A stretch of 64,000 nucleotides of DNA from Craterostigma plantagineum (GCA_027422505.1 JAPQWV010001610.1:1-64000); one strand, 5' to 3'. Positions 47,944-61,276 are shown, counted from the first letter of the stretch. Numbers and translations: made by a program. The notes: generated by a model from the letters alone, not told the origin.

Positions 47944-48446
47944 CAGGGGCGGATTCACGTAGGGGCTCGGGGGGTCCGTCGACCCCCAGCCGGCCGGCGG
48001 ACAACTAGGGAGTTGTGGTGTGGTCCGAGCGTTGTAGTGACATTTGATTGTTAAATTTAGCTATTTGTTGTGAACTATCTCTTGGCCTAGTGGTAGTGGG
48101 CCTTACAGCAAAGTGTTTCCTAGTAGATGCCTAGGGATCGAATCCTAGTAGTTTTTATTTATAATAAAAATTTAGTCTTTTATTTAAATTTAGATATAAA
48201 ATTAAGTAATTCATGTATATTATGTTCATACTGATTTCTTTATTTCTAAGTGGGTTACATTTAATAAAAAATTAGTCTTTTATTTTTAATAAAATTCAGT
48301 CTTTTATTTTATATTTTGACATAAAAATTAAGTATAAAATTTTCATGTATATTATGTATAAATGAATTTTTTTATCTCTAAATTAAGTGGGTTATGTTCC
48401 TTCAACAAATCTTGACCCCCGGTCATAAATCCTGGCTCCGCCTCTG
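47944..48446. mobile_element. hAT-like element with an internal tRNA/SINE-like segment
   Basis: The ends CAGGGGCGGATTC and, inverted, CAGAGGCGGAGCC. Flanks GAGGGTGT and GAGGGTAA agree in six of eight bases, an aged 8-bp duplication. Inside, 48084-48150 reads like a tRNA-derived segment: an A-box-like TGGCCTAGTGG and a B-box-like GATCGAATCC about 45 bp apart. No ORF. Confidence 0.5.
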
Positions 48447-48654
48447 GAGGGTAATCATTGTTCATAACATAAGTTGCTTATTTCAGTCAGTTTGCTTTAT
48501 ATTAGGCGTCAATCCCTATTTGAGATTTCAAGGAATTTTGCATTCAAGGTTTGTTTATGTTTGTTTTTCCTCCCAAGAAAACATTATTAGTTCCACCACT
48601 CTTTAATGGTATGGTATTATTTTATGATTTAAATGTACGGACAAAAACCAAATG

Positions 48655-48860
48655 GAATCACGACGTAGATTGTATCAGCGGCCACCAGAAAACATTATGG
48701 TAACAGAATTTCACATAATATACACCACGATTAATTTTTAAATACATGCGGAATTGTGGAAACCACACGCGAATTAAATAATAATAATATGATAAGAAGT
48801 TGTTCATCGCACTCCATCGATAACCACTTTCTGCTTCACTCCCTTCAAGAGGCACTTATA
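48655..48860. repeat. Dispersed repeat, unit 2
   Basis: Diverged copy of 47620-47830 in the same orientation. Confidence 0.55.
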
Positions 48861-51064
48861 TGGGCAACTTTTAAGGTTTGCCCTAATTTTCTTTTTTGTA
48901 GTATTGGTATGTTATGTTTTGCTGATGCTTGCAAGAATTATTTAAAATTTAACTTGACGTCTTAGAAGGAAAATAGAACGTTAGCTTCGAGTTTGTTTCT
49001 ATGATATAGCTAAAATATACGAGCGTATGCTTATTTTTTGCAGTGTCTTAAAAGCAACAAAATGGTGTTTTGGTGGACTCCACGTGCTCCATATTCGCAA
49101 TAAAGCAGCTGTGATTTAACCAATTAAACAATATCTCCCACCAAACTATACAGAGTCTCCTAAACAATATCATATGAAATAATTAATAATTTACGTAACC
49201 TTTGGATCACTAGGATTCCTTGCTTCATGAGACAATTGTGGAGTCATTCTCAACTCAGTTGGAATATACTCAATATGCACTGAGAGCCCTTTTACCTAGT
49301 TTTAGAATGAAGGAGAGAAGAGTTCATTGATTTCTGCAAAACGTTTTTTTTTTTTTATCTTACATCCTTGTATAGACTAATAACATATGTTCAACAGTAT
49401 TTATACCCGGAATAAAATGTGAAAAAAAGTTGGAAATTATCTTAAAGAGTTAGATGTACGAAACAAAGAAAAAACCCATCTTATCTAATTTCGTTTGCAG
49501 GAATATCCTTATGTTTTGTATGCTTTGTGAAAATTAACTCTCAAGTACAAACAGGTACTTGACAATTAAAGAGAATACAATTCCCATTTCATATAAATAA
49601 AGGTGCGCCCTTTGATAATAGGACAAAACATCCTAATAGAATAACTAATCTGTAATCATGCGTCCAGACCTGAAAACGTCTTTATCATGATTTATATTAA
49701 TTACTGATTGCTCGAATTCAAATCATCAAACCAATCGTAAACCCGAATTATATCAATTTCAAAAAATATAATAATATAACTTCAATAATGTTGCGTGCCA
49801 CTTTATATCAAAAAAGTGGGCTCGATATAAAAGACTAGTATTTAAAGGTGTGAACGTCAATGTGAAACTGAGAGTACGTTTCTATGGGAATCATCATCAA
49901 GATTAGCGAGGAAGACGAAGGTAAGAAATTTCATTAACATCTCTACCTACTGTTCTTTCCTAGTGATACGAGGATAATATAATGAGTTACTAATTATTAC
50001 ATAAAACACAATTAGATCCCATCCCAATTTTGTTGCATGAACAATTGCATGCTTTTTGCGGACGTTCAAGATTATTTGACCCGACCCAATTCATTAACAA
50101 GCCTGATTTTTCGATCAAGCCAAACATAATATATTACTCCACCTCATTCTAACAGATTTGATGTTACTCATTTCTAAGCTCTCTACGTGGAGGGATAACC
50201 TACTATATTTGGTCTAATCCCAAGTTGAAATTTTCGTTAAACATAAAGTGATCATCTTTATGTACTTTATCGTATAGTAATTAGTGACATGGTAGAGAAA
50301 TCATAATGTAGAAACTAGAAAGAAGAATATAATCAGACATGGACACAAAGTCCAGCAACTACTTAATTAAGCCTTCATGGCCTTCTCGTAATTCAACAAT
50401 CATAAATTTCGTAGGTATCGCAATTTAATACTTATTCATCAACAATAAGGGGGACAGTATCTACTGGGGAAGGTTTTGGCTTTTCTAATTGTTTCTGGGG
50501 ACTAGAATATTGATCTAAGTACGTGCGGACAAGATTTTAGCATGTTAAAATATTCAATATGGAACGGTCTAAACAGCGACAACTAGTCAGAAAAGTTTGA
50601 AGCTTTTTGTCAAGATCAAAGACTTGCTGTGTTTTCTGGTCATTTGCAACTAGGAGAGAGTCGAATACGTATGCCATTTGCAAGTATGTCCTAAAGTTTG
50701 GCACTTGTTATTTCTTTTCCATTTGATTTGCTGTGCAATATGCTCAAGTTAGGAAGGTGAGAACTGCATAAAAGTCACTGAAATAATGGAAGGGCATCGG
50801 CTCATTAATGTTCATTTACTCTCATCACTTCCTTCACTACTATTCACGTACGGCTGAAAATCTTGTAGTGTAATGCCCTCTCTAAACGCCCTTTTTAATC
50901 CATTGTAGTAAATGTTAATATTCTGATCATTATATCTGCATTGTTCAACCACATTTGCTTCGAAGAATAACACAAACATATGATATTGCTCTCATTCTTA
51001 CACAGCTGAACTGAAGCTGAATCGCCGCCATCAACCACATTACTGCGTGCGATAACGCAAATTC
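48861..51064. other. Intergenic region upstream of the MATE gene
   Basis: About 2.2 kb, AT-rich, no gene or repeat that I can support. The last few hundred bases presumably hold the MATE promoter and 5' UTR. Confidence 0.4.
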
Positions 51065-54000
51065 ATGGCGGAGTACAACGACACTGATAAGCAGCAGCAA
51101 TTATCGGATGGAGGAAGATGGAGCAAGCTGCCTATCTTTGTGTTCTTCAAAGACATGAGGTATTATCTTATTTATTGTTTTTCAGAAATATGTAATAATA
51201 GATAGCATGTCCGAAAATATTCTATAATTCTTCAATTATTCGTAGCTGCGTTTTTAAGAAGGATGCTCTCGAAAGGAGATACTATGCATAGCTTTGCCAG
51301 CGCGTTAGCATTGGCCGCAGATCCCATCGCTTCATTGATCGACACGGCCTTCATAGGCCTTTAGGTAATAATTAAAGGAAAAGTCTATGCCTTCTATGGC
51401 ATCTCATAACTTAGGCTTCATTTCGTCCGAAAAAAAAAAAATATTTCGAGAGCGAACGAAATATATGATAGTTAGAGCGAGCGAAATATATGATAGTTAC
51501 GTTTTCTTACGCCGATATGCGATTTTTGTTTTCGCGCAAAATTAACACTAGCGTTCAGTATGTTGAATTCGGTCCGAAAAGAAGAAAAAGAAAATGCTGT
51601 GGATTACGGGCGTGCGAAGCGCAAATTTATTATTATATCGTTCAACGCGCTGACTTAATTTTATGCGCCGCACGAATTCAGTATTACCAAAACGCAATAT
51701 TAGGTTTTCGACTTAGTAACGACCTTTTAATGCTATATTCTGGTAATTAGGCCATCGATATAGCGGCGGTAGGAGTGGCGATCGCCATTTTCAACCAAGC
51801 TTTCGAAAGTCACGATTTTCCCCGCTCGTGAGCATCACCACTTCGTTCGTCGCCGAAGAGGATACGGTCAACCGATCAAGGGAATACAGCGCAAGTCGGT
51901 CGGCGGCGACGACAATTTGGAAGAAGGATGTAATAATGAAATAAATAACAAGCCGCTAAAATTGCTCATGGAAGAAGAAGACGAAGAAGGGTCGTCGTTT
52001 AAGACGACGACGTGCAAGTCTGTCGACGAAGACGATGCCACGGCGAAAGACGCCGAAGTCGGAGCGAATAATAGAAGAAAAGCGAGAGAAGAAATATTCC
52101 TTCGGCGTCGACAGCTTTGGCCCTCGGCGCAGTGCTCGGTCTGCTCCAGACTGTCTTCCTCATTTTCTCGCAAAGCCATTCTTGAACATCATGGGAGTTA
52201 AGCCTGTGAGTGTTCATTAAATATGATTGCTCTCGTTTTTTTTTTCGTTTATTTTTTCCGAAACGATAGCTTGTCGTAGAATAAGGAAACGGTAAAAAAA
52301 CACCAAAATAGCCCACGGAGCCATCTGATCACATCGCTCTCCTTTCTTCTTACCAGTGTATATTTTTTATTGAATTCCTCAAATTAATTATTGCAGGGAT
52401 CTCCTATGTTATCTCCGGCACACAAGTACCTAACGATAAGGGCCCTCGGCGCGCCGGCCGTTCTTCTCTCTTTAGCCATGCAAGGCGTTTTTCGAGGGTT
52501 TAAAGATACTAAAACCCCGCTCTATGCCACTGGTATATAAAACGCATTTACAACGACGTCGATTACGATACGAAGGTATTATTAGGTTATTACAGTCGAC
52601 AGCATCTAATTAGGGTTTTTCTTTTACTGCGCAGTCGTAGGAGATGCGATGAACATCTTTTTGGATCCTATATTCATCTTCGCCTGTAAGCTCGGCGTGA
52701 GCGGCGCTGCGATGGCCCACGTCCTTTTCGCAGTGAGTAGTAATAAATAATTTCGTCGATCGAACTGTTACATATAAGGTTTTTTTTTCGAGCAATTACG
52801 GTTGTTGTTTCATTTTCTTGCTTCTTTTCCTTCTTTAGGTATTTGATCTCTCTGATCCTCTTATGCAAGCTGATGAAGCAAGTCGACCTCTTACCGCCAA
52901 GCATCCGAGACTTGCAGCTCCGTAAATTCCTCAAGAATGGCGAGTTTCTCGACATACATATAAAAAATAAAACCTAAAAACTATTACTAAAAAAGGGACC
53001 ATTTTTTTCTTGATATGTGATGATTTTGATTATATATCTTTCTCAGGCCTCTACTTGCTAGCGAAAGTTTTGGCCACGACGGTCTGCGTCACGCTATCAG
53101 CTTCGATGGCCGCACGCCTCGGCCCAAACCCTATGGCCGCTTTTCAAGTGTGCTTACAAGTTTGGCTAACTTCTTCCTTATTGGCTGATGGCTTAGCCGT
53201 CGGCGGTCAGGTAATAATATTATACTAAACCCTAACTAACCAAATCGTATAATACAAAAATATAACAAAAGGCGCTCGAACGATCGCGATATCATTTTCA
53301 GGCGATCCTCGCTTGTCGTTCGCCGAGAAAGATTATGATAAGGCAACCGCAACTGCCGTGCGAGTATTGCAGGTATTAACATATGATTCACTTCACCTAA
53401 AATCTTAATCTTGGACAGAATCCTCATACTAAACTTTATATATTTTTTTATTTTCAACACGCCTCTCACGTTTATAGGCTGATTTCTTTCTTATGTAGCC
53501 TTAGTAGTGGAATTTTTTTATTGGTACACTGTACTCATGACTTCATCATGGCATGGGTTCTATATCATGTTAAATGACTACTTCGCATAAACTCTTAAAC
53601 TTAGTTGAAGTGTAACTTGTTTTAATTTTACATATTTATTTCCACGACGATTTCTACAGATGGGATTTATCATGGGAATAGGCCTTGCTCTATTCGTCGG
53701 GCTCGGGCTTTTACTTTGATCGGGAATTTTCACAAAGGATATAACGTCGTCCGCATGATCGTCGTCGGTGTCCCGGTAAATGTTAAAACGTCGAATTGTC
53801 GGGATTTATTATTACATAATCGGAACTTGTTATGACAACAAATGATGTTCATCTAATTAGAATATTTTGCTTTTTTTTTTGTTCATCAAGTTTGTGGCTG
53901 GGACACAGCCTGTTAACTCCTTAGCATTTGTCTTCGATGGAGTTAACTTTGGAGCTTCAGATTTCGCCTTCTCGGCATATTCCATGGTATTTATTAGCGA

Positions 54001-54353
54001 TCTATGCTTTCGTATTAAACTGTCATGCGAACAAATTATATTACCTGCAGCATTTTTAATAATGTTATATGTTCTTCATCTAGTTATTATATTTATTTTT
54101 CTAAAATTATATTCAGGTTTTAGTAGCCGTAGCGACCATTGGATGCCTCTTTGTTCTATCTAAAGCAGGCGGCTTTGTCGGAATATGGGTTGCTCTAACC
54201 ATTTCATGGCTTTAAGAACATTTGCTGGACTTTGGAGGTAATTAATTCTCTTTATTATTATTATTATTAATTTATTTACTTTAAAATATACAATTATGAT
54301 TGCTGTGTAGGATGGGAACTGGCACGGGACCATGGAAGTTTCTTAGGAGTTGA
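51065..54353 (+). CDS. MATE-family transporter, DTX42/43 (citrate efflux) type
   Basis: Multi-pass membrane antiporter of the plant MATE subgroup with Arabidopsis FRD3 and DTX42, which export citrate for Al tolerance or Fe transport. Twelve exons: 51065-51159, 51246-51362, 51751-52205, 52397-52532, 52635-52732, 52839-52939, 53047-53210, 53302-53372, 53660-53775, 53891-53986, 54117-54237, 54311-54353. Recognisable blocks: KLPIFVFFKDMR, ADPIASLIDTAFIG, VSITTSFVAEEDT, LTIRALGAPAVLLSLAMQGV, RGFKDTKTPLYAT, GDAMNIFLDPIFIF, AAFQVCLQVWLTSSLLADGL, GTQPVNSLAFVFDGVNFGAS. A long hydrophilic loop in exon 3 (Glu/Asp/Thr-rich, 51935-52090) is typical of this subgroup. At least five one-base frameshifts (exons 2, 3, 8, 9, 11). 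The exon 2/3 junction is uncertain, and intron 6 seems to use a GC donor. Substrate is inferred from subgroup only. Confidence 0.9.
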
Positions 54354-54487
54354 TTCATCGATGTAGTAAATAAAAATATATATGTATGTACGAAAAGGAT
54401 TTACAACACATAATGCACGATGAACTCGAGTTCTTTATATTATATTGCCCCTGCGCTTGGATTTTATTTATCTGATTTAACGCCTTT

Positions 54488-54516
54488 GATGCGTATATAT
54501 ATATATATATATATAT
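54488..54516. repeat. TA microsatellite
   Basis: (TA)n run directly adjoining the left end of palindromic MITE copy 3. Confidence 0.8.
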
Positions 54517-54890
54517 AGGAATTTTATGGTGCTCACCTTATGTGAGCACCTTACGTGGGCATCTGTCGATGTGGCACTGATTCGTGCCATGTCGACATGC
54601 CACATCAATGTTAGATAATACATAACACTAATTAACACATTTTGGAGAGTCACTGGTCGACATGTCGGACGATGATGTGGCATGTTGCGCTTTATGTGGC
54701 ACCCGTTATGTTGTATTGATCCGTGGGCATAAACGTGAATCAATTGTCCGATATGTCGACCAATAACCCCTAAAATGTTTAATTAGTTGTTATCATCTAA
54801 CGTTGATGTGGCATGTCGATAATGGCACGAATCAGTGCCACATCGACAGGGCCAACTTAAGGTGCATAAGGTGAAGACCATAAAATTCCT
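54517..54890. mobile_element. Long-palindrome MITE, copy 3
   Basis: 374 bp, ends AGGAATTTTATGGTG and ACCATAAAATTCCT. The arms share GATGTGGCACTGATTCGTGCC-type segments, GACATGCCACATCA and ATGTCGGAC in inverse order. Same family as 15859-16225. Lies 160 bp downstream of the MATE stop codon. Confidence 0.85.
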
Positions 54891-55844
54891 CTGTATTATC
54901 ATATGTTCATATAATTTATATAATCTATACTTCATCGTGACCTTACACACATTAGCGAACAAGAAGCAAGATCGTAAACAAGTGTAGGCTCTTGGGAGTT
55001 TCATTTTTATAATTAAATCGAATTTATTTTGGATAGTGAGGTCTTTATTGATCCACAAGTAATAATTAAACAATTATGAGGCAAAGTGTTTGGGTTAGCC
55101 GTCACCAACTACCTTCATTTAACAAAACGAATCCTCACATAATCTAAAAATTGCATATTTTGGGTCTAGTAGGTATTGATAGTTGAGGGATATATAGATT
55201 AAATTCCTTCGGCAAGCCAGAGTAACAAAACAAGACACGTGCTCATGCATTACTATTCAATCCAACCCAAAATATAGGTGTCAATATGCAATGATCATTG
55301 ATAAACACATATTAGAATATAAAATACTTTAAATCGAAATACATATAATAAACTTCACCTTTGAGAAAGTTAAGAATAAAAATTATCATTATAGGTTTAT
55401 GATTCGACCAGAATTAGTGGCCGACGAATGTCACACATACCTAATTTTAAAGATGGCTCTCCTACCCCACTTCCCAATTCAAAATAGTAGGTAAGTACAA
55501 TAATATCAACAATAAATAAACAATAGTAGAAGCTGCATAGGCCAACATACCACCAAAAAAAAAAAAAAAAACCAGCAGCAAAAGGAATTGAATGCATATT
55601 TCAAGAATAAGGAATAACAATTGCATAACCGTTCACAGAATTCTCAACTAATACTCCGATTACAAAAGAAAGATTGCTCAAACTGGGCTAAGCTTCTGCT
55701 TTCATTACATCCCAGCCGAAAAATCAAAATTCATTCTTGCAATAAACCATCAACAATCAATAAAATGTTTCTTAGGATTGACTGAATACAAATTTCAAAG
55801 AAAGGAGAGATTCTTTTTTAATCTCTAAACTGAGAACGAACAAA
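54891..55844. other. Intergenic, 3' of the CCCH gene
   Basis: AT-rich; includes a poly-A run at 55555-55571 and probably the 3' UTR of the minus-strand zinc-finger gene. No gene seen. Confidence 0.4.
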
Positions 55845-57999
55845 CTAACCTCTGAGCTGATCGAGCTGCATCTGCTCAAGCCAATTTCCCAAAACCGATT
55901 GATCAACGGATTCATACCCAGAGTTAGGCGGCGAAGATTCTTTGACGAGCGAGTGAACCCAAAAGTCGGGTTCGTCGCCTCCATTGCCGTTGAGCTCGAA
56001 CGAAGACGATCTCTTCAGCCGAGCAGCTTGACCACCCTCAGCACCCACCGACCAGTCGGCGGCTCCATTGGGCGAGCCATGCTTCGACCACGGGTTGTTC
56101 GAACCGTTCAAAGGGACACGAACCGCCCCGAGCTCCCTCGAGCTGAGGCTCCTCATGCTCATCTGCTGTAGCTGCCTCTCCCTATTGGCTATGGCTGAGA
56201 TCCTCGCCGACGCTGACGAGGCGTCGAGGCTTCGAGGGGACATCCTAGGAGAATGGACGCCGAGGGAAGCCTGTAATAAAGGGTGTTGCTCGATGTTTCT
56301 TGGAGAGAAGACATTGTTATTATTAGCGTTAGAGTTAGCAGCAGCAGCAGCATTCGTATTGATCGGCGAAAGCATATGCTGAAACTGATTGAGACCGCCC
56401 GCCGATGCCTTATGAGAAGGGAGAAAGCACCGAAATTCGAGCCATGATCGAAGTATCTCGGGGAAGATGCCATCTCAGCAGAAAAAAGCTCTTCGAGGTT
56501 CGATGGGGTTAGCCCAGGCTTAGCAGCAGCAGCAGCCCTATTAGCAGAGTAATTCATCGAATGTTGCTGAGTAAAAGAAGGCAAATCGCTGCTCAACACG
56601 AGCTTATGAGCATCGAAATCTTCAGGTGGAAGATCGCGGGCATTTAGAGAAGACCTCAATCGACTCGACTGCAGATTACTGCCTGGGAGATGAAGGTTGG
56701 CACGTTGGGCTGAGACCATAAAGGAGGAGCAGCATTAGATGAATGCGATGACATCATCCCCACAGTCGAAGTAGGTGAGAACGCCTGATTAAAACCCGAG
56801 GGTGACATCAGCGACTGCGAAAGTGGGCGAGCCCGGCAAGAGATTCATAGCCATGGCCATGTCCATCGAAGATCTTGGAGAAGGAACGCCCGAGCCAGTC
56901 GATGCATACAGTGGTCGAAGCTCCTCTTGGGCATGGGCGAAGAAGCACACCTGCCTATTACAGCCTATGCCATCCTTGCATAGCTTTGTACGGTACTGAG
57001 CAGGGTGAAGCAGCTTTCGAACACTCCATGGGCGTACTCGCACATATCTCCACGCCTGCAAGAACCTTTCCGAAAATCTGGGCAAGGGACAAGCTGTAAT
57101 GAAACTTCCTAGGGTCCGCCTTCGAGCGTTCTCGCCAGGGTGGACAAAGGGACACTCAGTCAGTCGTGGGAGTACCCTCGAACAAGGCTTGATCTTGAAA
57201 GAGTACATACGAAACTCGTCAGACGAATAGATGCTGTTTCTGATGTCTGGAAGGGATGGATCGACTGGGTACTGCTTCTTTTCAGACACGATGTTACTGT
57301 TAGAAGCTTCACCGTTCTTGGCTGTAGGAGAACCGCAGGGCGATGTAATGTACTGACATTCTGGGGAGGAGGATAAGATTGGAGATGAAGCAGTGGAGCT
57401 CGAAATGAGGACACGTAAGTTGCGTTCGCCGTTCGACCCATCTGAGGTGTTGTCGTAAGTAAGTCTTCGAGCGCTGATTTATCGCCGTGGAGCTTCGGAG
57501 ACATGAAATCACATCAACGGGAGATTGGCCATTCGCATCTTTTATGTTGGGATCAGCGCCGGCGGCTAAAAGCAGCTTCATGGTTTCAATAGCGTTGGTC
57601 GAACCGCTGAAAGCAGCGCAGTGAAGAGCTGTCCACTTATCTTTTCCACACGAACGGTTTAAGTCAACTTCAGGCAATGCGGTCAACAGTTTAAGCACAT
57701 CGACGCTGCCATAAGTAGCAGCGACCATTAACGGTGTTCGTTCTTCTTGAGAGATGAGCTTCGAAACCCTTCTTACGAATGTACCAAAGCCCAGCTTGGT
57801 CTACTATTGAAAGGTTGACTTCGACGGACCTTTTGAATGACTCGACGTCGTTGTTTGCAGCAAATTCAAGTAGATTTGAGAAAGAATCGCTTTCTTCTAA
57901 GGAGGATTGCTTAAATCCTTCATGGTGGTGGAATTGTTAACTGAAGCCTCTTTAGCTTTTGGACGAGTTTGAATCTGATTTTTCCCGCCCACTGCACAT
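55845..57999 (-). CDS. Ankyrin plus tandem CCCH zinc-finger protein (RR-TZF, OXS2/SZF type)
   Basis: Single-exon gene on the minus strand, likely start [13 protein letters not shown] at 57999. Order: N-terminal [17 protein letters not shown], ankyrin repeats ([51 protein letters not shown]) and the RR region ([16 protein letters not shown]). Then come two CCCH fingers with plant spacing ([10 protein letters not shown], then [17 protein letters not shown]). The tail has [28 protein letters not shown] and ending [14 protein letters not shown]...[13 protein letters not shown]. This matches Arabidopsis TZF7-11 (OXS2, SZF1/2), stress-related RNA-binding/transcription factors shuttling between cytoplasm and nucleus. 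Many one-base frameshifts (near 57950, 57755, 57500, 57180, 57100, 56830, 56420). An upstream leader intron is probable between 58020 and 58780. Confidence 0.9.
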
Positions 58000-59380
58000 A
58001 CTCGAATCAGCTGCAAGTCAAAGAGAATCGAAAAAACGTGTCATATGAAAGAAAAGAAGAAAATATAAACGTAAATAACAAACGAAAATTTCCAAAACAA
58101 GTTTACAACAACATCTACGGGGTTGTAAGATTTCAGTGAATGAAGAACAGTGTGCAAGCTAAGTTATAACTAAAGAATCGGAAAATGGGTAACAAAAAAA
58201 AGGCCCAAAAACTGCTATATGTCACAGAACAGAATAAAAGAACCAACTTTTCTCATCAATAGGTAGCTGGAAATGGAAAGATGCTTTTATAAGTGTTTTT
58301 ATCTTGAAAAAAAAAGAAAAATCCATGAACACACAGCATCAGTAATCAATTACGAAAATATCATAGGCACCAAAAATGAACTAATCCTAGGATGACAAAA
58401 TTCGTTCGAAAATAGGTCAGGTCAACTAAAAATTGCCCCAAAAACAAATCCCTGAATCGGTAACAGCCAACCATCAAAACATCGATTTTTCGCTACCCTG
58501 AAGGAAAAACTCACCACATCAAAGCCCTTTCAACGGCACACAAAAAAAATAGCCAGAGAAGAACAGAGGGCAATCAAGTTTCAACCTTCAATAATAATCA
58601 ATTCCTAGAAACAGATCGTATGAAAAGAACGCAATATCAAAGCCAATTTATCGCCAAGACGGCATACACAGCAGCAGATGGGCTAAAAAATCGAAGTCAA
58701 CGCAGTTCAACTTTTTACCCATGAACAGAAAACCCACATACTAAGAGGAAAAAAAATGAACTCACCCACGATTCAATTCGCCGATTCGACGACCCTCAAC
58801 CGAAGATCTGCAAAAGATCGACATCAAAACTCGCTAATCAGTCGTTTCCAGAGCTTAACGCTAAAGAAAAGAGAAGAAATTCGAAACATAAATCACATAG
58901 GAAGACAAAAAGACGAAGCTATGGGTAGATGCGTACAGGTGAGAGTGTATGCATATATTTGGCGAGAGAAGTGATGAGAAGAAAATCGAGAGAGCGAAAT
59001 GAATGGGAAGCTTTGTATTGTCTTGTTCTGAAGGTGGTGTTTGTTTTAGGTCTTAGGTGTGTGTGTGTATGTTTTTGTCACTGAGGGAGACTTACATACA
59101 AGGAAAGGAGCGTTTGAGATGAAATTGAAATTTGCTTGAAATACACGCGAAATTAAACTCAAATGAAAATTGGAGGTGGGTCCCACGCGTCTATTGATGA
59201 ATGTTACTGTTCTTCTGACTAATGACTCCATTTTCACCTTTTTCTATTTCAGCTTTAATTTAATTTTTTACTGGCTGCGGTCTAAATATTCACTATTTGT
59301 CTTTTTGTGATATATCCTAGTTGGAGTAGAGGGTAGAAAAAAAAACAGAGTAATTATTCGATATTTTCTCTAACTACTGG
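58000..59380. other. Leader/promoter region of the CCCH gene
   Basis: Probably 5' UTR with a leader intron, then promoter. GAGA-rich and GTGTGT stretches near 58970-59070. No other gene seen. Confidence 0.4.
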
Positions 59381-60050
59381 TAGGGGTGTTCAAAATAACC
59401 GAAAAACCGAAAAAAAAACGACCGAACCGTACAGAACCGAACCGAAAAGATCGAAACCGAAAAAAGCAAACCGAATTGTAAAAAACCGAAGCGAACCAAA
59501 TTAAAATGGTTCGGATATCGGACTAAGCATACGTAAAACAAAAAAAAACCGAAAAAACCGAACAAAAATTATCATACTACATTAAAATAGAAAAATTTCA
59601 AAAATCATTTGTTTTGCTCCCATAACGTAACAACATAGTAATATAATTTCATTGGTATACTTTTTTCGTTTTTAGGTCCAATGTTTCCTTACCAATCAAA
59701 TATTATTTTTCTCCAAAATAATTTGTAGTATCTTGATATGAATGTTTTTATATTGGTTATATTTTGTTCCATTTCATGTTTTTTTTTCGGACCTTTGAAT
59801 TAATTTGCTACATGTCACGTTCCATAATTCTTTGCTTTTTTTAATAACCATAAATTGTTTTATGTATTTTCAGCTCATAATTTTTTTTGTTGATATTAAA
59901 TTCCTAACCGAAAAACCGAACGGAATTATAAAAACCGAACAGATCTAAATTAAAACTGTTCGGATATCGGATTAAGCATACGTAGAACCGAAAACCGAAA
60001 AACCGAAACCAAAATTTGAAAAAACCAAACCGAACCGACGAACACCCCTA
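59381..60050. mobile_element. hAT-like non-autonomous element (670 bp)
   Basis: The ends TAGGGGTGTTC and GAACACCCCTA are exact inverse repeats. Subterminal ACCGAAAAACCGAA repeats are rich on both sides. Flanks ACTACTGG and ACTACAGA agree partly, an aged 8-bp duplication. Non-coding. Confidence 0.8.
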
Positions 60051-60767
60051 ACTACAGACCGTGAGTATTTCCTTATAAATTGGGGGTGGTAAACTCATGT
60101 TTTACTCCAGTAATAATATTTCTACCTCGTCCGTGCTTTTTTATCCTAAGTTAAAAAGGATTTTCCACGTAATTACCGTGTGCTTTCAATATTATTACGA
60201 TGTTCATTTCGCAACAAAGAGGGTGTTTGGAATCATTTCCCGGACAAATCACTTTTAAAGATGGACTTCTTAGGAAGTGACCTCGAGATTTCGAATAGTT
60301 TCGACGAATTGGTGCTCCAAATTTAAGAATTAAACTCGTGAATCGTCTCAACTCATCTTTTTACCCAATTCCATGGCGCGAGCAATACATAGTATTTGTT
60401 TCTATAGTAAAGCGTTGAAGTAACTCGTTAACACGTGAAATTGAATGAGCTTCTTATGTTTGACAGCGGCACATAAAACATAACCGCTTCAATCTAAAGG
60501 TTAAGCCTTATAAGGAAACATCATAAATTAATTCCTACAGATTTTCACCAACTAGTCTTTAGATTGATTGCTTTTCTTATTTTGACGTCTATTACAATGG
60601 TCATTAGGATTCGTTCTCATGACCTCTTCTCCTACCAGGGCCGAATTTTCATTTTATGTGGCCCTGTCCATGTAAGTATGTAGAGGCCCAAATTTAATAT
60701 AAAGAAATATGAAATTAATAATTTAATATATTTTAAGGCCCGAGTTTATTAATTATTGGATTTGGAC

Positions 60768-61276
60768 TAGGCCTGTAAACGAGCCGAGCTCGGCTCATTT
60801 TCTGGGCTCGAGCTCGAGCCCTTACAGCTGAGCTCGAGCTCATCGCGCTTTTCAGCTCAGGCTCGAGCTCGAGCTCATTACACCTAGATGAGCTCGAACT
60901 CGAGCTCGAGCTCACGAAGCTCACGAGCTCGACCTCGAGCTTTTAATTAAAAAAATTAATAAAATAATAAAAATAATATAAATTCATATAAAAATATATA
61001 AAAATAAAAAAAAATTATAAAAAATCGAGATTTTAATAAAACAAATTAGAAAATTGGAAAAAATATATAATATTAAAATATAAATTAATATGGAAATATA
61101 AAAACCTAAAAAAAAGAAAAGCTCAGAGCCTGGTTCGCACGCTTTCGAGCCACTATTTCGGAATCGAGCTCGACGACTTAAATGAGCTCGAGCTCATTCA
61201 TATCGAGCTCGAGCCGAGCTTTTGCCGAGTCGGCTCGTCGAGCTCACGAGCCGGCTCGGCTCATCTTTCACCCCTA
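60768..61276. mobile_element. hAT-like element rich in GAGCTC, inside tandem unit A
   Basis: 509 bp with exact 8-bp target duplication ATTTGGAC (60760-60767, 61277-61284). The ends TAGGCCTGTAAACGAGCC and, inverted, TAGGGGTGAAAGATGAGCC. Dense GAGCTCGAGCTC repeats near both ends give spurious Ser/Glu-rich open frames. The corresponding site in unit B (about 61773) has no insertion. Confidence 0.92.

Noticed and set aside
48084..48150. True tRNA gene
   Set aside because: Only the A- and B-box-like motifs are present; no acceptor stem or full cloverleaf could be drawn.
51868..52316. Minus-strand and out-of-frame ORFs of 60-105 codons
   Set aside because: Overlap MATE exon 3, where the plus-strand frame shows family blocks on both sides of one frameshift.
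55899..56382. Plus-strand open frames of 90-104 codons
   Set aside because: Antisense to the CCCH zinc-finger gene, whose minus-strand frame has clear family motifs.
60733..60924. Ser/Glu/Arg-rich minus-strand ORF
   Set aside because: Produced by GAGCTC repeats at the end of a hAT-like element.
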